Shown one piece after another: positions 1 to 11,249 of a DNA stretch of 64,000 bases. Position 1 is the first letter of the stretch. The number at the start of each line of letters is the position of its first letter. The notes under the pieces are model-generated. The model saw only the letters and a list, made by a program, of their open reading frames with translations. It was not told the DNA's origin and ran no database searches. The position numbers and the translations under genes are program-made. This stretch comes from Metridium senile. Taxonomy: Eukaryota; Cnidaria; Anthozoa; Actiniaria; Metridiidae. Where the stretch lies: contig OX459099.1 in NCBI GenBank assembly GCA_949775045.1, positions 20,651,644 to 20,715,643 on the forward strand. The letters are read 5' to 3'.

Positions 1-82
1 TGTGTTCGGACATGAGCATCTAGCTAACCAGTCAAGACTACTTATATATTCACCATATATTCAATTATTGTGGGTTTTTTAG

Positions 83-3000
83 GTGAATCTATCAATCACA
101 AGCCATATTCAGTTGTCCATGCTGCTGTTGTCAGTGAAGGCGCAAGGTTGGTTCAACAATACATCTATCTTTTCATCTTAAAGACCCATGGTCACCAACT
201 GTCATGCTTTGCGTTGTTTATTTTGATTTGAGTGTTATAATTCATTCACAGTCAGTCCTATTACGAGAAAACAAATAAAACAAAATGCTAAACGATTTAG
301 TAAGAGAGTAAATATCCACTCACATCGTAAAAGATATCAAAATTATTTGATTTGAGTGTTATAATTCATTCGCAGTCAGTCCTATTACGAGAAAACAAAT
401 AAAACAAAATGCTAAACGATTTAGTAAGAGAGTAAATACCCACTCACATCATAAAAGATATCAAAATGATTTGATTTGAGTGTAATAATTCATTCACAGT
501 CAGTCCTATTACGAGAAAACAAATAAAACAAAATGCTAAACGATTTAGTAAGAGAGTAAATACCCACTCACATTGTAAAAGATATCAAAATGTCTGAATG
601 TGAGATTTTCATGGTCCACGAAATTCAGTCTTTCGTGTGGTGGATGCTGGTCAGTGACCATGGGTTTTTAAATTAGTTTGTCATTAATAATATATATAGC
701 TGGACTGGATGTTCAGATGTCAGGAAGACAACTTTTTTGTTTGTTTAAAAACCTATTTGTTTAATTTCAGCCTTAACAGCAAGGACCTGCTAGCTTTTGG
801 TGTACTCCAGGTAAACAAAGTTTTTCCCATTAAATAACAACAAAGTATTAGAATGGCTGTTTATTTTTTTTAGTTGCTTTCCCCTGCAAATTTAAAATGA
901 TATGATACATCTAATTATAAAAGGCTGTGATGTTGAAAATGCAGATCATAGAAGCTGAGACAAAGAGGGGTTATGGGAAGTGGGAAATAGCATTATAATT
1001 ATGTGTATACAACTTTAGAAGTGAGTTGGTAGAGTAGGACCAGCCCACAATGAGGACTTGAGAGCATTTCAAAGTCTGCGCTATTTGTGCCACAGCCAAG
1101 GACTGGAACTAATTGCAAGGACTTTGAAATGCTGTTATGGAAGTCTAAATTGGTGGCCTTTGAGCAAATGAATATAACATGAATATTAATGTATTTTTTT
1201 GTTACCTGCAGCGTGTACTGGGAACTACACCCTACATCAAGTGGGGAAGTAACACAGCATCCTCAAGGTAACATTACACACTATGACTTATGGGTAAATT
1301 GTAGGGGCGGACGTCTTGTCTTTCACCACTGTGGTCCAAGGTAAAAGTCCTGGCTCAGACATTTATTATAACAGGGTTCATGCTACTCCTTAAACTCCTT
1401 GAAAACTCCTTAGATTTACGTTGTTAAGGGCACTTGAAAAGCCCTTGACTTTTAGAAAATCAGCAAAAACTCCTTAAAAATTCCTTAATTCCAGCTAAAT
1501 TAGGGTAAATTTTGATAAAATTTGTTCATATGACAGAAATATCATTTTATATCAAAGTTGTCGCAAAAAGTGCTTAAAAATTACTTTTTGGCCCTTGAAA
1601 ACTCCTTGAAAACTCCTTAGATTTTGTTTAATCAGCACGAACTTTGTTATACAATTTTATGTTGGTACATTTACACAGTGCCACAAGATTGTGAGACCAC
1701 TCTGACCACTTACTTACTGTAGAGTACTGTTTTTATTATGTGCTTACCATTTTGTACATTTTCTATGTTGTAGGCTTAACAAGGCTGCCAGTGAAGTTGC
1801 ACAAGGACCATTCTTTGTAAGTAATTATTTTCTTGTAAACCTATGATTGGGTATCTAGTAATGATGATGTGTAATGGTGATTATGATGATGGTGGTGGTG
1901 AAGATGGTCACAGCTAAAGGAGGGGGCATAAGTGATAAGGGCATCACTGATTATTGTTCATGTTTGTTTGTATTTCAGGCTTCATCTCTCAACATGAACT
2001 ATTCAGACAGTGGATTGTTTGGTCTTTATGTCATAGCAACACCTACAGATGTCGACAAGGTACCTTAATGGATTCACTTTCTTCCCATCTCTCCATTCTA
2101 TCCTTGCTTAACTCTCTCTGTGTACATTTGTATGTAGTCACCTGGGTTTAACCTATTCTAATGTCGGACACCAACATCTATAGTCTTTGTTAATTATTTC
2201 ATTTATTTGTTCTCGCTACAGGTCTTAAAAGCTACGTTAGGTCAGTGTGTTAAAGCATCCAAGGGGGAAATATCAGATGCTGAGATAACTAGAGCTAAGT
2301 AAGTAACTCCACAGTGAATTCTTATCACAACTGTGGATTTCCTCTCACATTGATTTGTTGAAAACCCTGGTAAATACCAACAAATTATCTCAATCAGAAC
2401 ATGTGATCACTGACCCTTGATTGTGTGCCTGCACAAAAAGTGTTGGTTTAGGGTGTTTAGCTATCTATATAGGTATGTACATGTACACACATTTTGACCA
2501 TGATCATTTTGATGTCAAATCGTATGCTAAATCATGGGTTATTTGTTGAATGACTTTTTGTCAAGCGAAAATACCCAGAGGAAGATTCTGGGTCTCTATA
2601 ACAGACAATTAAAAGTTGTTATGAGTAATTGTTTCCTTTGTATTTAATGTCAATTTTAAATCATGGATATGGTTTTTTCCTTCAAACTTTGTTAGGCAAA
2701 AGCTTAAGTATATGCAAATACTCGTTTAGTTCCCATGAAAACTTTGACTCCTCAGTGTGTCTCCAGACATTGGAGCTACTGAGTATAGCTTATATTAGCT
2801 GAGCTGTGGCATCAGTCATTGAAAATATGCCTGTCAACTGATAAGTATTTGTGTTTTAATCAACTAGAAACCAACTGAAAGCTAATGTGTTGATGGCCTG
2901 TGAAAGCAAAAATACAGCAATGGAAAACATTGGAGCTCAGGTAAACTATCCTTACTTACCCCTCCCTCCTCACATTAGGGAAGCTACCCACTATTACCCT

Positions 3001-4096
3001 CCCCTCTTCCCTAAAATGAAAACATGTTGAAAATGTTTGGAACAAGAGGTTTTATTCCCAGAGGTTTTGAATCCGGTCAAAACGTAGAGTTGTTTTGGTC
3101 TATTGAAAACATACAGGAGCTGTTCTGTAAATTGTCTTTGTGTGTGTTTGTAGGTATTATTGAAAGGTTCATATACATCAAGCCTTGACATCGTGACAGC
3201 TGTAGACTCAATATCAAAGGATGATGTATTATCGGTAAGATGACAGTGATGATGATTGATGTTAACGATGATAGGGATGATGATAACAAGGATGATGATT
3301 AAAGTTAACGGGGATGATGGTGATAACTTGATTATGATGATGATAATGATAATGGATAAGTAAGAATGATAGTGGTGAAGATGATGATGATAACAAGGAT
3401 GATGATTGATGTTAACGGGATCGATGATGATAACTTGATTATGATGATAATGGAAAGTAAGAATGATAGTGGTGAAGATGATGATGATAGCAAGGATGAT
3501 GATTGATGTTAACGGGGATGATGATGATAACTTGATTATGATGATAATGATAATGGAAAGTAAGAATGATGATGATGATGATAACAAGGATGATGCTAAT
3601 GATGGTGGTGATAACGACTATGATATTGACAATCATGGTGATGATAATAATGATGAAATAATAATAATGATAAAGTTGTTTCAATCTTACTCTTGTGATA
3701 CAATAATAAACTCAAAATATTCCTTTTCACAGTTCCGTTCAGCGAGCACGAATGATAGTTACAAGTCGAAGTTCCAGTTGCTATGCATGATAATTTATAA
3801 TTTTGCTATGTGTGGCAACTCCAACCTTGGAACTATTATTTGTGGTCACTGAACAGAACTGTGCAAAGGTCTATTACGTGATATTGCTTTATGTCTTAAA
3901 GGTGCACCAAGCTATTGCACGTGCAGATACCCATAATCCCTTTCGACTCCCACAATACAACCACATCATGCGATGTTAGATAACAGTGTTTTTACTCTGT
4001 GTTTCTCAGGTTGCTAAAAGGGTTTTCACCACCAAGCCGACAGTATCCGCAGTAGGTGATGTAACGAATGTTCCCCACATCAACGACTTACTTTAG
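83..4096 (+). CDS. UQCRC2: UQCRC2-like cytochrome bc1 complex core protein 2, C-terminal part (9 exons, 5' end outside window)
   Basis: Core protein 2 is a matrix-facing subunit of mitochondrial complex III, related to the processing-peptidase (M16) family. Nine exons join in one frame: 83-146, 771-810, 1212-1267, 1774-1816, 1979-2059, 2222-2298, 2868-2940, 3154-3234 and 4010-4096 (stop TAG). All have GT donors and AG acceptors with matching phases. They give about 199 C-terminal residues of a family usually near 450. The order of segments follows the animal homologue: VHAAVVSEGA, FGVLQRVLGTTPYIKWGS, NYSDSGLFGLYVI, the AEITRAKNQLKANVLM region, and a final VAKRVFTTKPTVSAVGD. The N-terminal half, including any relic of the M16 zinc motif, lies upstream of base 1. 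Bases 1-82 look like intron. An ATTAAA at 4223-4228 could serve polyadenylation. The family call is firm; a processing-peptidase paralogue is less likely. Confidence 0.93.
223..592. repeat. Tandem repeat, three copies of a 124-bp unit
   Basis: The unit starts TTGATTTGAGTGT at 223, 347 and 471, so the spacing is exactly 124 bp. Copies are nearly identical. It lies in the first UQCRC2 intron seen here. The flank CATGCTTTGCGTTG...TTTTGATTTG and the internal GCTAAACGA also occur at 7400-7465, so the unit comes from a dispersed element. Confidence 0.9.
3238..3675. repeat. GAT/GATAAC-rich minisatellite in the last UQCRC2 intron
   Basis: Roughly 100-bp imperfect units made of GATGATGAT, GATGTTAACGGGGATGAT and AACTTGATTATGATGATAATG blocks repeat about four times. 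Apparent reading frames across it are repeat artefacts. It begins a few bases after the 3234 splice donor. Confidence 0.85.
3728..3863. mobile_element. Inverted-repeat element (MITE-like), family A, copy 1
   Basis: The arms read CACAGTTCCGTTCAG...CACGAAT and, on the other side, ATTTGTGGTCACTGAACAGAACTGTG. A related copy is at 59966-60129. Both share the centre GATAAATTATAG/TTTTGCTATGTGTGGCAACTC. It lies in the last UQCRC2 intron. No coding capacity. Confidence 0.8.
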
Positions 4097-4518
4097 GCTG
4101 ATTTCTCACAACAAGAGTGCGTTGCAGTAATTCTCGTGCATTTGACAGATGTTATAAGTATTGTATTCGAGATTAATTTTAATACAGGATCCGGTTTTTC
4201 GTGTTTTAATTGGATAAGAGCGATTAAAAGTTCGTTACTTTGATATGGTGCTGAGTTGTCAATTACAGTTACATTTCGACGATATCATACACCGAGTAAG
4301 GCCACCCAGATCAACCAATCACGATGAAGCATTTACACAATAGAATCTATGCAGACTTTGATTCTATATTTGATTTTCGCTTTGACTTTTCCTTCCTTCC
4401 TTTCTTATTTTTTTCAGTTGAGAATGTATGCTTGTTCTCTCTCTTTGGATATTCCTTTGGCTCTTCTTTCCTTTCTTTATGTTTCCTTCTTGCTTTGAGG
4501 GTACAAAAGTATTGTTTT

Positions 4519-4577
<59 letters not shown>

Positions 4578-6298
4578 CTCCTTTCTGTTTTTCTTTCTAT
4601 CTTTCCATACACATATATTTGTCTTCAATTCTTCATTGCTTTCCCATTTCCCAGTCTTCCTGTTTCCCTTCCTTCTATTTCTTTTTCCTCAGTATTTCTC
4701 TTCCTTCCTTCCTTTCCCATAACTGCTTCAAACGATATATTATATTTTTAGTGTATTTCGATAAACAGGAAACAGCTTAAACTTTACCATTCACAACTAC
4801 CCCGCTGTTCAGCGCCAAAAATATGCCCAAAACATTGATTTGTTTGGGTGGCCCTGGTTGATCTACCTACAATGTATAACCTTGAATTCAAATCTCCGTT
4901 CAAAGTACAAAAGTTATGTTTCATAAGCACTTCATTTGACGGAAAGGATTACTTTTTCCTCTAGAATCCCTGTGTGTAATACTACAGCGATTTTCAAAAG
5001 GTAGTCAAAGGTGGCATGTCTTTTCAGACCGTAAAGTATTGTGGGCGTACTTTCTATCGGGGAAAATAAGCAAATGATTTTATCTCAGTTCAATAAACAC
5101 CGAATAGTAACTCTCGCCTTCGCTAACAACACATTTGAAAAAGGTGTATCGAACGACGCGAATAATGTTGAATTCCCACTGTTTTTCCTTGATAATGAGC
5201 ACTATGGAATATTCTAGTATCGATATACTTTACTATTGTTCCATATACCAAGCATCCCAAGGATATCTTGGATAATACACACACCATGATACCTAAAGAC
5301 GTGACTAAGTTTTGTATTCATAGATTTGAACTGCAGAATGTATCCCGGCAATCATACCTTTCAACAAAGCGTTTATTAGCTATTTTTACAACGGAGACCT
5401 GTTGGCCTCGTATCGATGACGAGGGCATGGCGATACATTGTCAGTAGTCGGTCAAGGTTCTGGGAAACTCAGTAGTAATCTATTCTTGTTTATCGCTTAA
5501 ATTTAGAGTGTGAAAGCTATAGGATACGTGAAAATAAAAACTGAAAATGATCTGAGATCGAAACAGGTAAAGTTTTATTTTCGAAAGACTTTAAAATGTT
5601 TTTATATATTATTTAATTTAGGCTAATCTTAAATCTTACTCTAAACTAACCGTTCCGATCATTAGCATCATAAGATACTTTTTGCACGAAAGTCAATGTT
5701 GTGTTTTGTGCTATTTTATTCCAACTATTTCGCATAAAACATACTTTTTCGCCTGCTTGTTAGCAAAAATATTTTTACTACAATTGTTTCCCGAACAATG
5801 ACGCAGCTCACACCAATTTCACCACCAGAAATGCGTTTTTAATCCATTTCCTTTTGAAACAATCATCGACGCAGCCTTTGACAATAGTTTAAGTACCAAT
5901 TATCGTATATTTTACAACTATTTTTACCATTTTAACCTCTGGCTATCGATATATCATCACTAGTACTATTCAACCGAACCGAGGTAAATGAAAGTCTATA
6001 ATGCTGTTTTTGCTCTACTTTGTGGAAATATTATTTGTTTTTGTTGGCTATTTTTACTATCAGATTGACACTTAAAGCAACTTACATAACGCTATCACGC
6101 TCTTGATCAAGTCAACCTCTACTCATCTCTAAACACTGGAATAAGATAACCCAGGTCACTCGAGCCCCCACGTCATTTTCCAGTTGGCCCTTGTCCAACA
6201 AACATCTCGTGCGCAAAGCTCTGCTCGTTTGAATTGCAAATTGCTAACACTTTGAGCAGAAATTGAACCAATTTGGAACACGTTTGCTGCAGAATAAA
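4097..6298. other. Intergenic stretch between UQCRC2 and the first cysteine-rich gene
   Basis: No supported gene. It holds the UQCRC2 3' end, a (TTTC)n microsatellite at about 4513-4577 within a longer C/T-rich tract (4380-4730), and otherwise unique-looking AT-rich sequence. The promoter of the 6299 gene should lie at its right end, but no convincing TATA box was seen. Confidence 0.6.
4513..4577. repeat. (TTTC)n microsatellite
   Basis: About 15 uninterrupted TTTC units, followed by imperfect C/T-rich sequence. Confidence 0.95.
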
Positions 6299-8364
6299 AT
6301 GAGGCTGGTTTGTACGCTGCTTTGGGTCTTTTTGGTGTGTTGCGTATGTGAACACGTGCAGGGGACATTGTCGAGCCAGAAGCAAGGTACGTATTTGCAC
6401 CCCTTATGAACATATAGACCCATATACTACATGTACGCTACGGAGGACTGTACTATATATTCTATTCTATATATAGATCTATTTTAGACGTTTGTTTCTA
6501 GTAGATTCACGAATTGTCTGTCTTTTGAGGGTTGTTTACATTTGCAAGCAAAAGCATTGTAATTTAGGACCTGTTTTGACGTGTGTTGGATCTATTTTTA
6601 TCTCAATGACGTAAGGGTGCTTTAACATTTAAAAGACAATGAACATCAGGTTTAAACGCAATCCAGACTACTTTAAAACCTACACATTGTGGTATAAAAC
6701 ATAGTAGGAGGCATAATGTACTTCATTTCTTTGATTTTGACTAAACAATTACCAATTTACGCTTGGGTTACCTGTGCAAGACCCGGAAACCGAATTTGAG
6801 TTTGTTTGGGTATTTCCCTACTTAAGATGTGTAGTGGTTTTACTGCCATGAGCAGACCTATCTTTAGAATAAAACTGGTTAAAATACAACTGAGTCATCG
6901 TTTATACACTCAGTCGAAACATTTCGAAAGTATTTTTCCCCGGGGTACTCCCTTGGTCGTGGTAGGGGTGCATGATCGGCGGTCGATTTCGCTAATGAAC
7001 ATTTAAATGTACCCATAAATCACGAGAAATGCATGTCAAAGCCTCGTTAATTTCAACCCCTAACAGGTACGCCTGTGCGATGTTCTTGGCAGCTAAGCTT
7101 ATTTTTGGTAACAAAGCTACGGTAAAAATGACCCTTACACGTACCGAATCATGTCACGTAACTGATTTTTGAGCCAGAACCCTAAAAGGTACGCACAGGA
7201 AATATTTTCAACATTAAAAGGTGCGCCGATCGCCCCTAGCTACCATTTGGACAAAGGGAGTACCATCCCCCCCTCCCCCTCCCGAATCTGACCTTGGGAT
7301 ATCTTCGAAGTCCTAGCTTACTGATCGACGAGATTAATTGATAAGATCGGTCAGCAACGATCCAATATAATCGATTGAAGTACCAAGGTCATTTACCAGC
7401 ATGCTTTGCGTTGTATATTTTGATTTGCCTGAAAACACATATAACAAAACGCTAAACGACAGCTTCGCACGCCCCCACCGCTGGCTGATAAAGATCGAAT
7501 TAAAGTGTATTTTCATTATTGTTACAGTGATTTATTTGGTGTGTTCAAAGTATTGAGTGAATGATGTATATAAAGACATCTATTTCAATAATCGTTGTCA
7601 CAATCAAAGCCACAGTCCACACTCTGAAGGATGTTGGTATTTCTTCTCTTGTTATCGATTTATTCATTGCATATTTTGGTTGTAAGTATTTGTGGTATAT
7701 GAACATAACAAGTTTTGCAGTGATAGATAATGAAACAAATATTTATTTCAAAAGTGCGTAATAAATCACACATTCAGTTTATATTACCGACATCCCTTGC
7801 AGGCTTTAGAGTGTTGACTGTAGCTTTGGCTGTGACAACGATTTTTGAAATGGGTGTATATAAGACTAGAAAGAGGTACTGTATTCAAAGTTCTTTGATG
7901 ATTATTTCACAGTGAAGTCTCAAAATGCAGTCACAGCGATTGACATTTCCCGACAATACAACAAAGTGACAACACAGAACAAAGACAAGAAGAAACGAAA
8001 GGCAACAAGGCGTGAAAGGTGCTGCCATCTTGGTCGTCGAATGGCGAAGATCGGAGAAAAGTGTGAATACGTCACCACTCTAGCCTCGCTTCGACCCGAT
8101 TACGAACATTACCACAAACTAAAAACAAAGGTCTGGGTAACCGCAGCCGAGAGACCACAGATCAAACTACGATTTCTGCGAAAGTGTAAACGTTTCAAGG
8201 CCTTTTACGAGAAGTGTTGTAGTTACGAAGCAAGGCTCATCGATCAAGACCTCAAACGCATGTTCAAAAGGTTGAGGAAGTTTTTTCGCAAGAATAGGAA
8301 AGGGAGGAAGAGGTCAAAAATAGACAAAACAATTGTAGCAGCCAAAGCTAAAAGTACAGTCTAG
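6299..8364 (+). CDS. Secreted basic six-cysteine protein, ANATO-like (two exons, 179 aa)
   Basis: Exon 1 (6299-6386) encodes a signal peptide: MRLVCTLLWVFLVCCVCEHV, then a short tail, ending in phase 1 at a GTACGT donor. Exon 2 (7913-8364) follows the acceptor TTATTTCACAG; the split codon gives V30. The mature protein is Lys/Arg-rich. Cysteines are at 66, 67, 80, 121, 131 and 132, i.e. CC-x12-C-x40-C-x9-CC, and the first cluster reads CCHLGRRMA. Anaphylatoxin/fibulin ANATO modules have CC-x2-G with 12 residues to the next Cys, then C-x6-CC, so the first half fits. The x40 loop and x9 spacing are longer than usual. A second gene with the same layout lies on the minus strand at 14624-17804. The role is unknown; an extracellular ligand, matrix or defence protein is possible. 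The gene model is well supported; the ANATO assignment is inference. The intron contains two repeat elements. Confidence 0.8.
6935..7290. mobile_element. Inverted-repeat element with C/G-rich GGGTACTCCC ends
   Basis: The left end is CCCCGGGGTACTCCCTTGG; the right end is CAAAGGGAGTACCATCCCCCC. Inner arms GGTGCATGATCGGCGGTCGA and GGTGCGCCGATCGCCCC also match in part. It lies in the intron of the 6299-8364 gene. Related elements are at 8405-8690 and 55894-56185. Confidence 0.7.
7567..7860. mobile_element. MITE-like element, family F (TATACACC.TATTTC ends), copy 1
   Basis: The ends resemble TATACACCTATTTCAATAATCG in inverted orientation: GACATCTATTTCAATAATCG on the left and CGATTTTTGAAATGGGTGTATA on the right. 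Inner arms contain CACAGTCCACACTCTGAAGG and its inverted counterpart. It ends about 50 bp before the acceptor of the cysteine-rich gene. Copies are at 24415-24713 and 36007-36693. Confidence 0.8.
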
Positions 8365-8404
8365 CCTAGATCGACTTAACAGGTTCAGTTTTATTTGTTT
8401 ACAT

Positions 8405-8690
8405 CTCCGGGGGAGCCAGGAGGTACTCAGGGGAAAAAATATCGGGCATGCTCGTCGAGGTTTAAAAAAAAAAAAAAAATTAAAATAGAAGTGGCATGGA
8501 CGAGTTACCTCAAAAAAATAAAATAAAAACGCGGAAGGCGATGTGATTTTCCTATTTCGATACTCTAAAAGCAGACATGTTAATACTCTAAAAGATAGGT
8601 ACCAATTCGCTCATTTTTACCCCTAAGAGATACGACGTGCACACCCGATACTATTACCCCCGAGTATCCCCACCCCTCCCCCTGTACATT
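8405..8690. mobile_element. Decayed GGTACTC inverted-repeat element
   Basis: The left part CCGGGGGAGCCAGGAGGTACTC faces the right part GAGTATCCCCACCCCTCCCCC. The interior has A-rich runs and AATAAAATAAAA. It starts 40 bp after the stop codon of the 6299-8364 gene, so it may supply the 3' UTR and polyadenylation signal. Confidence 0.55.
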
Positions 8691-8911
8691 GTATTTAGTA
8701 TCAACCTTTTCATGTGAAGTAGATATAAACCTACAGCGCTCACAGCTACAGTTGTAAGTGCAATCTGTAGGAAGAATTATACGAAAAACTTATATATGTA
8801 TGCATTTACATTCCTATATACTTTCATTCATCTTGTAAAGAATGAAACATTTATTGTATCACATGACGAGCGAAGTCAATATTCGACTTAGAAAACAATT
8901 TAATGGACCAA

Positions 8912-9185
8912 CAATGTACGATAACTATAGCGGTTAAACTAGTATGGGCTGCGTCTATTTTTGAAGGAACAATTGGAATAAAAATGTACGATAACTATAG
9001 TGGTTAAACTAGTGTGGACTGCGTCCGTGTTTATAAGGAAACAATTGGAGTAAAAATGTACGATAACTAGCGGTTATTAAAACTAGTGTGGACTGCGTCA
9101 GTGTTTCTAAGGAAACAATTGGAGTAAAACTGTTCGATGACTAGCGGTTAAACTAGTGTGGACTGTTTCAAAGGAAACGATTGCA
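8912..9185. repeat. Tandem repeat, four copies of a ~73-bp unit
   Basis: Units contain TGTACGATAACTA, GCGGTTAAACTAGTGTGGA, CTGCGTCAGTGTTT and AAGGAAACAATTGGA. The block GTTAAACTAGTGTGGACTGC resembles part of the 95-bp satellite (GTAAACTAGTATAGGCTGCG), suggesting a distant common origin. Confidence 0.8.
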
Positions 9186-9423
9186 ATAGACCAGTTTCGT
9201 GTTATTTAGCACCGCTGTACTATTTGACAAAAGGCGCATTTGCACAGGCTTAGCCTCAATTCAGAGTAAATGCAAATGTGTTTTCTTTTGTTAAGCGGTA
9301 ACATTTTTTCGTGCTTTGCTTGGGATTTGTGAATATTTTGACAACAAATCGAGGCTTAGCCTGTGCAAATGCGCCTTTTGTCAAATAGTACAGCGGTGAT
9401 AGATAACGTGAAACTGGAGTATT
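9185..9423. mobile_element. MITE, family B, copy 1
   Basis: Long inverted arms: AATAGACCAGTTTCGTG, then ATTTAGCACCGCTGTACTAT and GACAAAAGGCGCATTTGCAC, mirrored at the right end, which finishes with GAAACTGGAGTATT. Copies are at 10262-10500 (opposite orientation) and 12670-12917. Confidence 0.9.
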
Positions 9424-9763
9424 CAAATGTAAGACAACTAACTGTTCTAAGCTGGGCTTCCTGTGTCACAAAACCGAGTATTACAAGTGCCTTCTCAGTC
9501 TTTCTCGGTTCAGCGTACCACAGCAATCCCATCTATAGACAAAGGCAAGTAGACTAGACTCATCAACTATTTCTTTTTTTGCGGTGTTTACGTTGCATTT
9601 TTACGCCAACAAAGTTATAATATGAAAAAATAAAAAAAATAAAACCTATATTACACAAGCCATGTTACAATTCAGAATGGGGCATGTACATTTTCATTAT
9701 GACGTCACATGTATACTACAACTACCAGAATGATTTGCCGACTTTCTTGTGGAATTTGATTTA

Positions 9764-10072
9764 GCGAAAAAACAAGTAAAATGATCCAACACACAAATCT
9801 GGCATTCGTACGGACTCTATAAAAAACTATGGAGTGTACGACTTTCATCGCTGTTTTCTCAAAATATAAACAAAAATACAAAAGTATAGACTCCTGGTAG
9901 CTTTAAAATATAACAAAGGTTATGTACACGGAACTTCAAGCTTATATATTCAGAGAATTTCTTATAAATCGACTTCAAACACTGTAGTACAAAATTCCCA
10001 ATGTTTACAATCGCAAATTTACCGCTGTGAAAATTTTGCCACGCATGCGTAGTCGTTTGACCACTATGTTAC
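9764..10072 (-). mobile_element. Repeat element, family C, copy 1 (carries an empty insertion site)
   Basis: About 300 bp match 26447-26847 in reverse orientation, including GTACGGACTCTATAAAAAAC, AAGCTTATATATTCAGAGAA and the end GCGTAGTCGTTTGACC. Here the site GATCCAACAC (9783-9792) is uninterrupted, whereas copy 2 has a 42-bp insertion at the same point. Confidence 0.85.
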
Positions 10073-10198
10073 TTTGGGCTGGAATATGGTAGCCTCGATC
10101 CCAACCTCCTCCCCAGGACCTTATCCCTTCACGTCCTTCACTAAGCTAGGCGATTCATTAAAAACGCTTTATGTTTGATGATAGTGTTAATCAATAGT

Positions 10199-10612
10199 GA
10201 ATAGACCTCTTTACCTCCATATGCAAATTGCCCATTTCAGACCACGTGTCATTCACTTGAGAATACTCCAGTTTCACGTTATCTATCACCGCTGTACTAT
10301 TTGACAAAAGGCGCATTTGCACAGGCTAAGCCTCGATTTGTTGTCAAAATATTCACAAATCCCAAGCAAAGCACGAAAAAATGTTACCGCTTAACAAAAG
10401 AAAACACATTTGCATTTACTCTGAATTGAGGCTAAGCCTGTGCAAATGCGCCTTTTGTCAAATAGTACAGCGGTGCTAAATAACACGAAACTGGTCTATT
10501 GTTCATTTATGATGAACGTGTTATATCATTTACATGTGAAAGAATCAACTCCCAAGGTTAGCATCACGTGATCTGAATGTGACAACAAACAAGGAAGGTA
10601 AAGAGGTCTATT
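10199..10612. mobile_element. MITE, family D, interrupted by a family B element
   Basis: Outer ends are AATAGACCTCTTTACCTCC on the left and GGAAGGTAAAGAGGTCTATT on the right. The family B element at 10262-10500 sits inside, so family D was there first. Confidence 0.75.
10262..10500. mobile_element. MITE, family B, copy 2 (nested)
   Basis: Reverse complement of the copy at 9185-9423, with only scattered differences over about 239 bp. It starts GAATACTCCAGTTTCACG and ends CACGAAACTGGTCTATT. It sits inside the family D element. Confidence 0.9.
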
Positions 10613-10844
10613 GCAAACTCATTCCCATTCCTTTTGTCATCACGTACGAAAGTGGTTAGAATTGGACACAGGAACCCCAACTATCAACGAGCGACAAACA
10701 TTCACATAGAGCACAAGAAACTCATAATCTGCTCATGACAAACAACTCATTTTATTATGATAGCACATACCGGAAGGTCAATCGATAAACTGAACAGTTC
10801 TCTCAGCACTTCAATTAATTAACCCTTATCTAAAATAGGACGTA

Positions 10845-11195
10845 TGGAAACTAGCGAGTAAACTAGTATAGGCTGCGTCTGTGTTTGATATAAACGATAG
10901 GTAATATAATGAAATTTGTAACACCGTAAAAAATAGAAATAGAAACTAGCAAGTAAACTAGTATAGGCTGCGTCGGTGTTTGATATAAACGATAGGTAAT
11001 ATAATGAAATTTGTAACACCGTAAAAAATAGAAATAGAAACTAGCGAGTAAACTAGTATAGGCTGCGTCGGTGTTTGATATAAACGATAGGTAATATAAT
11101 GAAATTTGTAACACCGTAAAAATAGAAATAGAAACTAGCGAGTAAACTAGTACAGGATGCGTCTGTAGAGAATGAAATTTATAACACCGTAAACA
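10845..11195 (-). repeat. 95-bp satellite array, locus 1
   Basis: Three to four tandem units, read on the minus strand as ACGGTGTTACAAATTTCATT, ATTACCTATCGTTTATATCA, ACGCAGCCTATACTAGTTTA, CTCGCTAGTTTC. Each unit contains the imperfect palindrome ACTAGTTTACTCGCTAGT. It is followed at 11208 by the hammerhead-like motif. Apparent proteins across it are repeat artefacts. Confidence 0.92.
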
Positions 11196-11207
11196 ATGTT
11201 GACATAA

Positions 11208-11248
11208 CTTTACTGACGTTTCGAGCTTTAGCCCTTCTTCGGAGTAGA
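11208..11248 (-). ncRNA. Hammerhead ribozyme-like motif next to satellite locus 1
   Basis: On the minus strand: CTACTCCGAAGAAGGGC, a UAAA loop, GCTC, then GAAACGTC and AGTAAAG. This gives a CUGANGA-like core with one change (CCGAAGA), a 4-bp stem II, GAAA, and a GUC cleavage-type triplet. Stem I is partly paired. Catalytic activity is uncertain because of the U-to-C change in the core. Confidence 0.5.
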
Positions 11249-11249
11249 A

